From Bubalus kerabau (lineage: Eukaryota > Chordata > Mammalia > Artiodactyla > Bovidae), in NCBI RefSeq assembly GCF_029407905.1, contig NC_073634.1, positions 24,193,501 to 24,257,500 on the forward strand: a DNA stretch of 64,000 nt, in the 5' to 3' direction. Both the position numbers and the translations under genes were made by a program. The number at the start of each line of letters is the position of its first letter. Within the stretch, counting starts at the first letter, position 1. The notes under the pieces were generated by a model. That model was not told the origin of the DNA and ran no database searches. It saw only the letters and a list, made by a program, of their open reading frames with translations. Positions 59,001 to 61,303 of the stretch are shown here, one piece after another.

Positions 59001-61303
59001 GTGAGGGCCCTGCGTTCCACCTGTTCCTATTTCTAAAGGAGTGGGAAGAGATTGAAGAGCACTGACTCCATTCATTTTTCAGCAAACCCTGACCACCTGC
59101 CTCACCCCAGGCTCTGTGCTAAATGTTGAGGGTTCAGAAATAAACAACATCCAGTCTCTGCCCTCCAAGGCCACTGGCTTAGCCCTGAAGGAGACACATA
59201 AACAGAATTATAATAAACCATGGGAGCACATGGGAGGGTCTCTATTTAAACCCTCAGAGAAGTCTTAGATAGTTTGAACATCTGAATTCAATTTTAAAAG
59301 CTGCTTAGCTATTGGCTAAGTGAAGAATGGTGTAGGGAAATATAAAAAAGAAAGCTCATGGGCCTTAAAAAAAAAAAAAAGGGAGGAGTGAGTCTTCTTT
59401 TGAATACTTCCCCAGGTGGGAGTGGTGAACATTAGGCCAGAGGAACATGAAGAACCTTGGCGCTTCCAGCCCATCTGAACTCCAGAAATCAAAGTCTGTG
59501 TCTGCCTCCTGAAAGGCAGAAATACTTCAGTGGGCCCAGCTAAGGTTGCTGAAGGGCCCCGGGATTCTTAGATTTCCTTCTGCCTCTGATTTTCAACTCT
59601 GAACTTTATACAGTTCTATTAGGTAAAATTTCTTAGATAAATCAAAGTTAGGCATGTGTCAAAGTTTAAAAGTTTCGGGACTTGCCTGGCAGTCGTGGTT
59701 GACACTCTGTGCTTCCAGTGCAGGGCAAGAGTGGCGGTGGCATGAGTTTGATGAGTTTGATCGCTGGTCCGGAAACTAGGATCTCACATGTTGCACAGCG
59801 TGGCCAAAAAAAAAAAAAAAAAGTGGATTAAAAAATGAAAGATATATATACACACATATTTTTTAAAGTTAATTAACAAGGAAAGTAGAAAAAGTGCCAA
59901 CTCAAAGTCACTTGGAATGGGCAGAGATATACATACAAAATCTTTTAACTCCTATAGTATAAACTGTAAAGAATGCTTTTATTTCATATGCTCATACAAA
60001 TGTCTTTTTTCCCCTAGTTGATGTGTGAAAAATTGGGAGCTCAACAAATGGTTTTGCCAGGCAAAAACCATTAATCAGAGTGAGATGGGGTTTTAGCTGC
60101 AAAAGATGAGCCCTTCAAAAGCCCCATCTGTAAAGATATCGGCTCGTTCCTGATGAGGTGTGCAAAGCTCCTAGGGTTCCATCTCCTCAGATGTACTGTG
60201 TATTTGCCATCCTTGTCCTCAGAGCCAGCCAAACCCTAGTCTTGAGTGTTCTGTCGCTAAGAGTAAAAAAAGAAGACGATACGCTTTAGTGGCAAGAGCA
60301 CCTGACTGGGAGTCAGGAGATCTGTGTTCTAATCCTGACTCTGCTGCCAAATAGCTGTGTGCTTCTGGACAATTCATTTGGCTTCTCTGCCTCCAGTTTT
60401 CTCATCTATGAAATAAGACAATCCATACTTTACCTACCTCACAGGGTTGTTGTGAGGATAAGGCCAAATAAGATAAAGTTTGTGAATATGCTTTGTCAAG
60501 TGTGAAATGCTACACAAAGGCAAGATCTTATCAAGATCATGATTCCACAGAAAGATTTTCCTTCAACTATTAGTAGATTTACTTCCTAAAAAGCCCATTT
60601 CTCAAGATTTGGTCCTTGCATGAGTAGTAAATGCTTTACCTGGGAGCTTGTTCTAGATGCAGAATTTGGGCTCCACCTGTGACCAACTGAATCAAAATCT
60701 GCATTTTAGCAAGATTCCAAGGTGACTCATATAAACATTAAGTGCAGGTGGGCAAGAACATACCTTAAACTGCTGTTTTCCTCATCTGTGCAAAAAGATT
60801 AGCTAGGCCTAATTTCAGAGATTCTGATTCAGATAGTTTGGTTTTTGGGCTCAGGAGCCTACATTTAAATGAAAGCCCCAGTTGATCCTATAGCCCTAGG
60901 ACCACACTTTCAAAAATGCTACACTCAGCCATCAAAATGTTGATCTCCATTATTTAGTTATGAATCTTAGTAGAATCCCAAAGAATCCCTAGATCTAGTT
61001 TCTTAATTAGCCCAGGTTTGCTTTAGTTGGAATAGGTGCCCGTCATTAGTCTTTTGGGGTGGGAGAGGAAAGTGAGAGGTTAAAGAAAATTGTCCCATAG
61101 TCAGGATCAATGTTAACTTTGGATAAGAGTAAAAATACACCCCTCTTTTGTGTTTTCAGGAGATGCATTTAGAAGATGCCACCAGATTCTGTCCAAAGGA
61201 AGAAAGAGAAAGTGAACAAACATCTTTCAGCGATCAAAACCCCAGGCAAGACCAGAAAGGGGGCTTTCGCAGCTCCTTCCGCAAGCTCTTTAAAAAGAAG
61301 TGA
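17037..61303 (+). CDS. ARHGEF33: ARHGEF33, Rho guanine nucleotide exchange factor 33 (gene-level, 16 coding exons joined)
   Basis: Predicted Dbl-family exchange factor that would load GTP onto a Rho-type GTPase. Joining the exons gives 869 residues (821 without exon 3). Order: basic N-terminus; coiled coil at about 50-165; Ser/Pro/Glu linker at 170-311; DH domain at about 313-505; disordered Pro/Ser/Ala-rich tail; basic end FRKLFKKK. In the DH domain, conserved region 1 reads LLESERKYV with the family's Glu at residue 325. Conserved region 3 contains QRIPEYLIHL followed by HPDYYLL. No PH domain follows, unlike most Dbl proteins, and this fits what I know of ARHGEF33. The ATG sits in a strong context (CACCATGG) and an in-frame TGA lies 63 bases upstream in the same exon. 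Every junction has AG/GT and phases agree throughout. The name rests on recognition of the protein. The exact GTPase target cannot be read from sequence. Confidence 0.9.
17062..18313 (+). other. ARHGEF33 intron 1
   Basis: Mostly unique-looking sequence with a weak MIR-like patch near 17430-17570. No further exon is seen. Confidence 0.4.
18322..18441 (-). repeat. CHR-type SINE
   Basis: Antisense: T run, GGCCTTGCCATGTGGCTTGT, AGGGATCAAACTTGTGTCCC, and end CTGCCAGGGAAGTC. Flanked by AGACCCTT at 18314-18321 and 18442-18449. Confidence 0.85.
18746..18795 (+). CDS. ARHGEF33: ARHGEF33 coding exon 2
   Basis: Acceptor CCCTACAG, donor GTAAAA. Encodes residues 9-25 (GDNEHKPMNNPSAQIYQ) and ends in phase 0. 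It can join either exon 3 or exon 4 without changing frame. Confidence 0.85.
19552..20515 (+). pseudogene. BovB (RTE-type) LINE, 5'-truncated, broken reverse transcriptase
   Basis: The + strand encodes in broken frames the BovB reverse-transcriptase phrases IPDHLTCLLRNLYAGQEATF and ERVHQGCLLSPCLFNLYVEY, then a YVDD-like catalytic box around 19786 in a shifted frame. The 3' end carries TCGCAAAGAATCGGACATGA and an AAC tail. Frameshifts and a 5' truncation make it inactive. It lies in intron 2, sense to the gene. Confidence 0.88.
20531..20739 (+). repeat. Bov-tA SINE
   Basis: Full copy from GGGGCTTCCATGGTGGCTCA to GTCGGACATGACTGAGGGAT, landed 15 bases after the BovB tail. Imperfect flanking duplication AACTAGGAAAA / AACTATGAAAA. 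Confidence 0.9.
21000..21310 (+). repeat. L2/MIR-like ancient repeat
   Basis: Starts TTTATCGAGCAGTTACTATG, the typical ancient LINE2-style opening, and decays through AGGACTAGCCTGAAC-like text. Weak. Confidence 0.4.
21890..22045 (+). repeat. L2 3' end
   Basis: Reads GAATGTAAGCTCCAAGGGCA and then ATAGTGCCTGGAATATAATA and GAATGAATGAATGG, the well-known L2 terminus. Confidence 0.7.
22130..22640 (+). repeat. Old L1 ORF2 fragment
   Basis: Decayed phrases such as AAAATTAACTCAAAAGTGAA and GGATTAAATATTTTTAGAAACC. It contains a short local duplication around CACTGGAAAA at 22265-22325. Confidence 0.5.
22728..23038 (-). repeat. BovB LINE 3' end
   Basis: Reverse copy beginning TTCAGTTCAGTTCAGTCACT, including CCTGTCCATCACCAACTCCT and GGTGGCCAAAGTACTGGAGT. 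5'-truncated, no reverse transcriptase part. Confidence 0.88.
23690..24420 (+). repeat. Old L1 3' end, split by Bov-tA
   Basis: Contains GGAATATCATATAGCCATTA and related 3' end text; continues after the SINE with GTTACTGGTTATATTAAAGT. Confidence 0.55.
24037..24250 (-). repeat. Bov-tA SINE
   Basis: Antisense copy starting GTGTGCTCAGTCGTGTCTGA and ending near CCACCTAGGAAGCC. Confidence 0.88.
24421..25337 (+). other. Intron 2, 3' part
   Basis: No repeat class recognised. It includes the pyrimidine tract that serves exon 3 (CCCCTCCCCTATTTCTTTG). Confidence 0.4.
25338..25481 (+). CDS. ARHGEF33: ARHGEF33 coding exon 3, in-frame and possibly alternative (48 codons)
   Basis: Acceptor GTACCGTAG after a pyrimidine tract, donor GTAGAC; 144 bases, phase 0 at both ends, so inclusion or skipping keeps the frame. 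Encodes residues 26-73, starting ASKYKSSLNLPPVGARL and ending NSLENK. From the TSLEQL segment on, hydrophobic residues fall at a/d heptad positions (L, L, I, M, F, L) and the register continues into exon 4 (LQAL, SEL). GC content is well above the flanking intron. I do not remember this segment from the protein form I know, which joins exon 2 directly to exon 4, so I treat it as a cassette. Whether it is in the main transcript is open. Confidence 0.75.
26760..27010 (+). repeat. MIR-like fragment
   Basis: Phrases TTTATTCATTTAATTCTCAA and ATTATGGATGAGGAAATTGC match the ancient MIR style. It lies in intron 3. The rest of 25482-27635 holds nothing I recognise. Confidence 0.5.
27636..27800 (+). 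CDS. ARHGEF33: ARHGEF33 coding exon 4 (coiled coil)
   Basis: Acceptor TTATTTAG, donor GTAGGT; 165 bases, phase 0 to 0, residues 74-128. It begins LQALASELKTGF and ends EMKNSLNYFK. Leucine-rich heptads and charged residues indicate coiled coil, so this part likely mediates self-association or partner binding. Confidence 0.92.
27856..27893 (+). repeat. (AAAAC)n short tandem repeat
   Basis: A-rich AAAAC repeat starting 56 bases after the exon 4 donor. Confidence 0.8.
28140..28261 (+). CDS. ARHGEF33: ARHGEF33 coding exon 5 (coiled coil end)
   Basis: Acceptor ATTTTTTAG, donor GTGAGT; residues 129-169 with a split last codon (phase 2). Encodes EELSNAMSMIQAI, then a Gln/Glu/Lys-rich helix (KQEEMQQKIEQLQQEKRRES) ending in a basic cluster (RKVKAK). 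Confidence 0.92.
28419..28510 (+). repeat. CHR-type SINE, truncated
   Basis: Starts GGGACTTCTCTGGCAATCCA and includes GGTTCAGTTCCTGGTGGGGG. Tail lost. Confidence 0.75.
28607..28814 (-). repeat. Bov-tA SINE
   Basis: Antisense full-length copy flanked by a perfect 13-base duplication AACAACTAGAAAG (28594-28606 and 28815-28827). Confidence 0.92.
29405..29547 (+). CDS. ARHGEF33: ARHGEF33 coding exon 6 (linker)
   Basis: Acceptor TTTTTTTAG, donor GTACAG; residues 169-217, with a phase 2 entry and a phase 1 exit. The coiled coil ends here and the sequence becomes a Ser/Pro/Gln-rich linker (for example INIPEPVLPSEDFTNLLPSQ) with no domain I recognise. Confidence 0.92.
29548..30940 (+). other. Intron 6, 5' part, nothing recognised
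   Basis: AT-rich. A pseudo-acceptor at 30286 opens a 62-codon frame in the matching phase, but it lacks family resemblance. Confidence 0.35.
30943..31352 (-). repeat. BovB LINE 3' end
   Basis: Reverse BovB 3' region from TTTCAGTTCAGTTCAGTCGC through CTCAAGAGTCTTCTCCAACA, cut at 31352 where a Bov-A2 begins. Confidence 0.88.
31353..31590 (-). repeat. Bov-A2 SINE, 5'-truncated
   Basis: CTG tail followed by both monomers, ending early at CTCCTCTGTCCATTG. It directly abuts the BovB fragment. Confidence 0.88.
31770..32310 (+). repeat. CCAT-rich microsatellite and L2-like ancient repeat
   Basis: A short CCAT run (31776-31810) precedes decayed L2-type text: TTCAAGGAGCTGTTGTTCTG, ACCTGAAGGAAGTGAGAAAG, and ATCCTTCTGGCTCTG at the end. 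Confidence 0.5.
32413..32682 (+). repeat. Bov-A2 dimeric SINE
   Basis: Forward dimer from GGAGACAGCAATGGCACCCC to a CAGCAGCA tail, with perfect duplication ATGAGTTAAGT at 32402-32412 and 32683-32693. It is inverted relative to the Bov-A2 at 31353, about 820 bases away. Confidence 0.93.
32884..32943 (+). CDS. ARHGEF33: ARHGEF33 coding exon 7 (short linker exon)
   Basis: Acceptor CGTCTGCAG, donor GTAAGT; only 60 bases, residues 217-237, phase 1 at both ends, so it could be skipped in frame. Encodes VQETRSMHVGDSNVKGIMGP. A + strand Bov-A2 SINE ends about 200 bases upstream. Confidence 0.88.
33501..33600. repeat. AT-only segment with inverted arms
   Basis: ATAAATTAGT at 33501-33510 is matched by its complement ACTAATTTAT at 33551-33560, inside nearly pure A/T sequence in intron 7. 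Confidence 0.6.
33776..34000 (+). CDS. ARHGEF33: ARHGEF33 coding exon 8 (linker before the DH domain)
   Basis: Acceptor TTTTTCAG, donor GTAAGT; residues 237-312. Hydrophilic, rich in Lys, Glu and Pro, with no domain visible. It ends LENVLCETSLA just before the DH domain. Phase 1 at both ends. Confidence 0.92.
34523..36362 (-). pseudogene. Ruminant-type L1, 5'-truncated, ORF2 3' part plus 3' UTR
   Basis: The minus strand encodes L1 ORF2 C-terminal text in pieces (for example NIPCSWIGRINIVKMSILPK at about 36250 and ILYDPPPRVMEIKAKINKWE near 35660). Frames are broken by stops. It is cleaner than the other L1 copies here, so younger. A possible duplication TTTTTAATT flanks it (34514-34522, 36363-36371). 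Intron 8, antisense to the gene. Confidence 0.82.
36531..36737 (-). repeat. Bov-tA SINE
   Basis: Antisense copy from GTTGCTTTAGTCATGTCTAA to CACTAGCACCACCTGGGG. Confidence 0.88.
36772..36851. mobile_element. Mariner-type MITE, perfect hairpin
   Basis: 80-base palindrome whose two 33-base arms are exact reverse complements, starting TTGGGTTGGCCAAGAAGTTC. The terminal sequence fits the ruminant mariner family. Preceded by TA; the other side reads CA, so one duplication base may have mutated. Confidence 0.85.
36870..38440 (-). repeat. Old L1 3' UTR and ORF2 3' part
   Basis: Reverse-orientation phrases in order: TTCTTGACTCCATAAAAATG, TTGTCCATTCTCTTGTTGCT, TTTGCACTTCCCTGAAGACT, and GAGAGAATTGACATCTTGAC after the SINE. 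No usable frame. Confidence 0.7.
38046..38270 (+). repeat. Bov-tA SINE nested in old L1
   Basis: Forward copy from GGCTTCCCAGGTGGTTCAGT to the CGACTTAGGGACTAAACAAC tail, splitting the L1 text. Confidence 0.88.
38441..40149 (+). other. Intron 8, 3' part; possible old repeat, unclassified
   Basis: Starts with a T/G-rich run (38553-38587), then AT-rich text that could be an old LINE in reverse orientation, but I cannot assign it. ORFs near 39430-39670 show no domain. Confidence 0.3.
40150..40279 (+). CDS. ARHGEF33: ARHGEF33 coding exon 9 (start of DH domain, CR1)
   Basis: Acceptor TTTTTAAAG, donor GTACCC; residues 312-355. Encodes KRQTVALELLESERKYVINI, the first DH helix. The conserved Glu that contacts the GTPase switch region in Dbl proteins is residue 325. 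Ends in a basic stretch (KRNSKER). A 6.1 kb repeat-filled intron precedes it. Confidence 0.93.
40280..42310 (+). other. Intron 9, 5' part
   Basis: Mostly unique-looking. A MIR-like fragment is visible at about 41690-41870 (GATGAAGAAACTCAGGTCCA). No exon signal. Confidence 0.35.
42312..42525 (-). repeat. Bov-tA SINE
   Basis: Antisense full copy ending CCTGAGCCACCAGGGAAGCC. Confidence 0.9.
42559..42748 (-). repeat. Bov-tA SINE, internally shortened
   Basis: Antisense copy 34 bases after the previous one; part of the middle is missing. Ends CACCAGGGAAGCC. Confidence 0.87.
42750..43900 (+). other. Intron 9, nothing recognised
   Basis: No repeat or exon I can support. Short ORFs only. Confidence 0.35.
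43905..44226 (-). repeat. Bov-tA SINE plus adjoining partial copy
   Basis: A full antisense unit (43905-44108) followed without a gap by a unit lacking its 3' half (44109-44226). Both end in the tRNA-like head (GAGCCACAGGGAAGCC, GAGCTATCAGAGAAGCC). Confidence 0.87.
44440..44522 (+). repeat. Purine-rich tract
   Basis: About 80 bases almost entirely A and G with AGGACAGGA-type repeats. Confidence 0.7.
44550..45440 (+). other. Unclassified block in intron 9; possible old LTR
   Basis: It ends in AATAAATCTATTTTTTACC, which is LTR-like, but I could not confirm termini or class. It contains copy 1 of a local direct repeat. Confidence 0.25.
45187..45258 (+). repeat. Direct repeat copy 1 (about 72 bp)
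   Basis: Starts GAGATAGAGGGCAGAGGGTG and ends CAGGCCAGACCTATG. It differs from copy 2 by one substitution and one single-base gap. Confidence 0.9.
45585..45722 (+). repeat. Pyrimidine-rich tract
   Basis: About 135 bases dominated by C and T (TCCATCC and TTCTCC motifs), just upstream of direct repeat copy 2. Confidence 0.7.
45734..45804 (+). repeat. Direct repeat copy 2 (71 bp)
   Basis: Near-identical to 45187-45258, 547 bases downstream, with unrelated sequence on both flanks. Confidence 0.9.
46101..46376 (+). repeat. Bov-A2 dimeric SINE
   Basis: Forward dimer from GGAGAAGGCAATGGCACCCC to GACTTAGCAGTAGCAGTTAG, flanked by a perfect 12-base duplication AAATAAGAGTGT at 46089-46100 and 46377-46388. 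Confidence 0.93.
46654..46786 (+). CDS. ARHGEF33: ARHGEF33 coding exon 10 (DH domain)
   Basis: Acceptor CTGTTTCAAG, donor GTAAGT; residues 355-399. Encodes LFPGSLRYIVQQHLDLLHAL and then VLGDLFLKLTNDE, DH helices. A + strand Bov-A2 lies 277 bases upstream. Confidence 0.93.
46880..47055 (+). repeat. MIR-like fragment
   Basis: Pattern TCTAACCTCCTTGTTCTACA then GATAATGAAATAAAGTTCAG, typical of MIR-class elements. Intron 10. Confidence 0.5.
47073..47165. repeat. TG/TA microsatellite, imperfect
   Basis: Alternating GTGTGTGTGTATATATAC followed by ATATATATCC and TATATGTATATG blocks. The remainder of 47166-48170 is unclassified. Confidence 0.75.
48172..48362 (+). repeat. Bov-tA SINE, 5'-truncated
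   Basis: Starts inside the tRNA-like head (CCGCCTGCCAATGCAGGAGA) and runs to GACTGAGCAACTGAGCAC. Confidence 0.87.
48432..48515 (+). CDS. ARHGEF33: ARHGEF33 coding exon 11 (DH domain)
   Basis: Acceptor TTTTCAAG, donor GTAAGT; 84 bases, phase 0 to 0, residues 400-427. Encodes NNFLDYYVAYLRDLPECISL and ends VVLKE. The acceptor comes 69 bases after a 5'-truncated Bov-tA copy. Confidence 0.92.
49143..49221. mobile_element. Mariner-type MITE, diverged hairpin
   Basis: 79-base imperfect palindrome related to 36772-36851, with TA on both sides (49141-49142 and 49222-49223), the expected mariner target duplication. Intron 11. Confidence 0.85.
49701..49784 (+). CDS. ARHGEF33: ARHGEF33 coding exon 12 (DH domain, CR3)
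   Basis: Acceptor TTTCATTCAG, donor GTAGGC; 84 bases, phase 0 to 0, residues 428-455. Encodes GDEEIKSDIYTLFFHIVQ followed by RIPEYLIHLQ, the start of the third conserved DH region. Confidence 0.93.
50570..50930 (+). repeat. MIR elements (one partial, one nearly full)
   Basis: First patch near 50575-50680 (AGTAATTTGCCCAAGTTAAG). The second is clearer: TTGAGTTCAAATCCTGGCTT, TTCTTTGTTAAATGGAGGTA, ACTGGGTTGTGGTAAAAGTT. Intron 12. Confidence 0.65.
50934..52595 (-). pseudogene. BovB (RTE-type) LINE, 5'-truncated, 312-codon reverse transcriptase frame
   Basis: Reverse-orientation BovB. The minus strand keeps an open frame 52579-51641 with reverse-transcriptase phrases (SVFIPIPKKGNAKECSNYCT; ICFIDYAKAFDCVDHH-like FIDYAKAFDCVDHHKLWEIL; GCILSPCLFNLYAEYIM). 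At the catalytic box, where the family has Tyr-Ala-Asp-Asp, it reads Tyr-Ala-Leu-Ala, so polymerase activity should be lost. A frame break separates it from the downstream 114-codon segment. The 3' end (50934 side) shares sequence with Bov-A SINEs. Intron 12, antisense to the gene. Confidence 0.92.
52982..53130 (+). CDS. ARHGEF33: ARHGEF33 coding exon 13 (end of DH domain)
   Basis: Acceptor TTCCATCCAG, donor GTAAGG; residues 456-505. Encodes NVLKFTEQEHPDYYLLLVCV and the last DH helix, ending in a basic run (QKRKKLKK). The HPD motif is typical of the DH core. Confidence 0.93.
53486..53730 (+). repeat. L2-like ancient repeat
   Basis: Opens AAGTATTTATTGAGCACCTA and includes CCACATGGAGCTTACTTTTT and TAAGTGCTATGGGTAAAAAT. 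Confidence 0.6.
54136..54300 (+). CDS. ARHGEF33: ARHGEF33 coding exon 14 (post-DH tail)
   Basis: Acceptor TCTATTAG, donor GTAAGC; residues 505-560. Encodes SSMAKLYKGLASQCANAGQD and a Ser/Pro/Glu-rich segment ending SGPAVT. A PH domain would be expected here in most Dbl proteins but none is seen. Confidence 0.92.
54301..55350 (+). other. Intron 14, 5' part, nothing recognised
   Basis: No repeat or exon supported. Short ORFs only. Confidence 0.35.
55352..55482 (+). repeat. Bov-A monomer SINE
   Basis: Single Bov-A unit from GGTGGAGAAGGAAATAGCAA to GAAGCGGCTTAGCATACC. Confidence 0.82.
55636..55918 (-). repeat. Bov-A2 dimeric SINE with CTG tail
   Basis: Antisense dimer with six CTG units at the 3' end, finishing CCATTGCCTTCTCC. 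Next to it a 14-base phrase (AGTATACCACACAG) is tandemly repeated at 55919-55946. Confidence 0.92.
55950..57198 (+). other. Intron 14, 3' part
   Basis: No coding signal. A piece near 56610-56690 may be old L1, unproven. The GC content rises toward exon 15. Confidence 0.35.
57199..57985 (+). CDS. ARHGEF33: ARHGEF33 coding exon 15 (large GC-rich tail exon)
   Basis: Acceptor CTTTAAAG, donor GTAAGG; 787 bases, residues 560-822. It begins HLMPPVKKSQQQQSLMESMQ, then continues as a Pro/Ala/Ser/Glu-rich sequence with likely phosphorylation stretches (ENCSPASSESSLDICFLRP). Base composition is very GC- and CpG-rich compared with everything around it. The long open frames on the opposite strand and in another + frame are by-products of that composition. 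No folded domain is recognised. Confidence 0.93.
57250..57980. promoter_or_regulatory. CpG-island-like segment inside the gene
   Basis: Most of exon 15 is dense in CG dinucleotides and G+C, while the kilobases on either side are AT-rich and CpG-poor. It is the only such island in the window. It may be an orphan intragenic CpG island or simply coding bias; sequence alone does not decide. Confidence 0.5.
57986..59085 (+). other. Intron 15, 5' part, nothing recognised
   Basis: No repeat class or exon supported. Confidence 0.35.
59090..59245 (+). repeat. L2-like ancient repeat
   Basis: GTGCTAAATGTTGAGGGTTC and CCAGTCTCTGCCCTCCAAGG are typical of this class. Confidence 0.55.
59678..59822 (+). 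repeat. CHR-type SINE with poly(A)
   Basis: GGGACTTGCCTGGCAGTCGT start, GATCGCTGGTCCGG region, and a 16-base A tail. Confidence 0.8.
60275..60535 (+). repeat. MIR, well preserved
   Basis: Nearly full MIR: CACCTGACTGGGAGTCAGGA, TCTGCTGCCAAATAGCTGTG, TTTTCTCATCTATGAAATAA, CAGGGTTGTTGTGAGGATAA. The leading tRNA-like part is SINE head, not a tRNA gene. Confidence 0.85.
61160..61303 (+). CDS. ARHGEF33: ARHGEF33 coding exon 16 with stop codon inside a donor-like site
   Basis: Acceptor GTGTTTTCAG; residues 823-869, starting EMHLEDATRFCPKEE and ending FRSSFRKLFKKK, then TGA at 61301-61303. The stop sits in AAGAAGTGAGTAG, which also matches a consensus 5' splice site after AAGAA. If spliced there, the frame would leave in phase 2 to a further exon. 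I could not fix such an exon in the remaining 2.7 kb. The basic, aromatic-spaced C-terminus could bind acidic membrane lipids (inference). Confidence 0.88.
   Translation, partial: EMHLEDATRFCPKEERESEQTSFSDQNPRQDQKGGFRSSFRKLFKKK

Noticed and set aside
60275..60360. tRNA-like segment with A and B box resemblance; also the heads of the Bov-tA and CHR SINEs
   Set aside because: They are SINE promoter heads, with diverged arms and SINE bodies attached, not tRNA genes.
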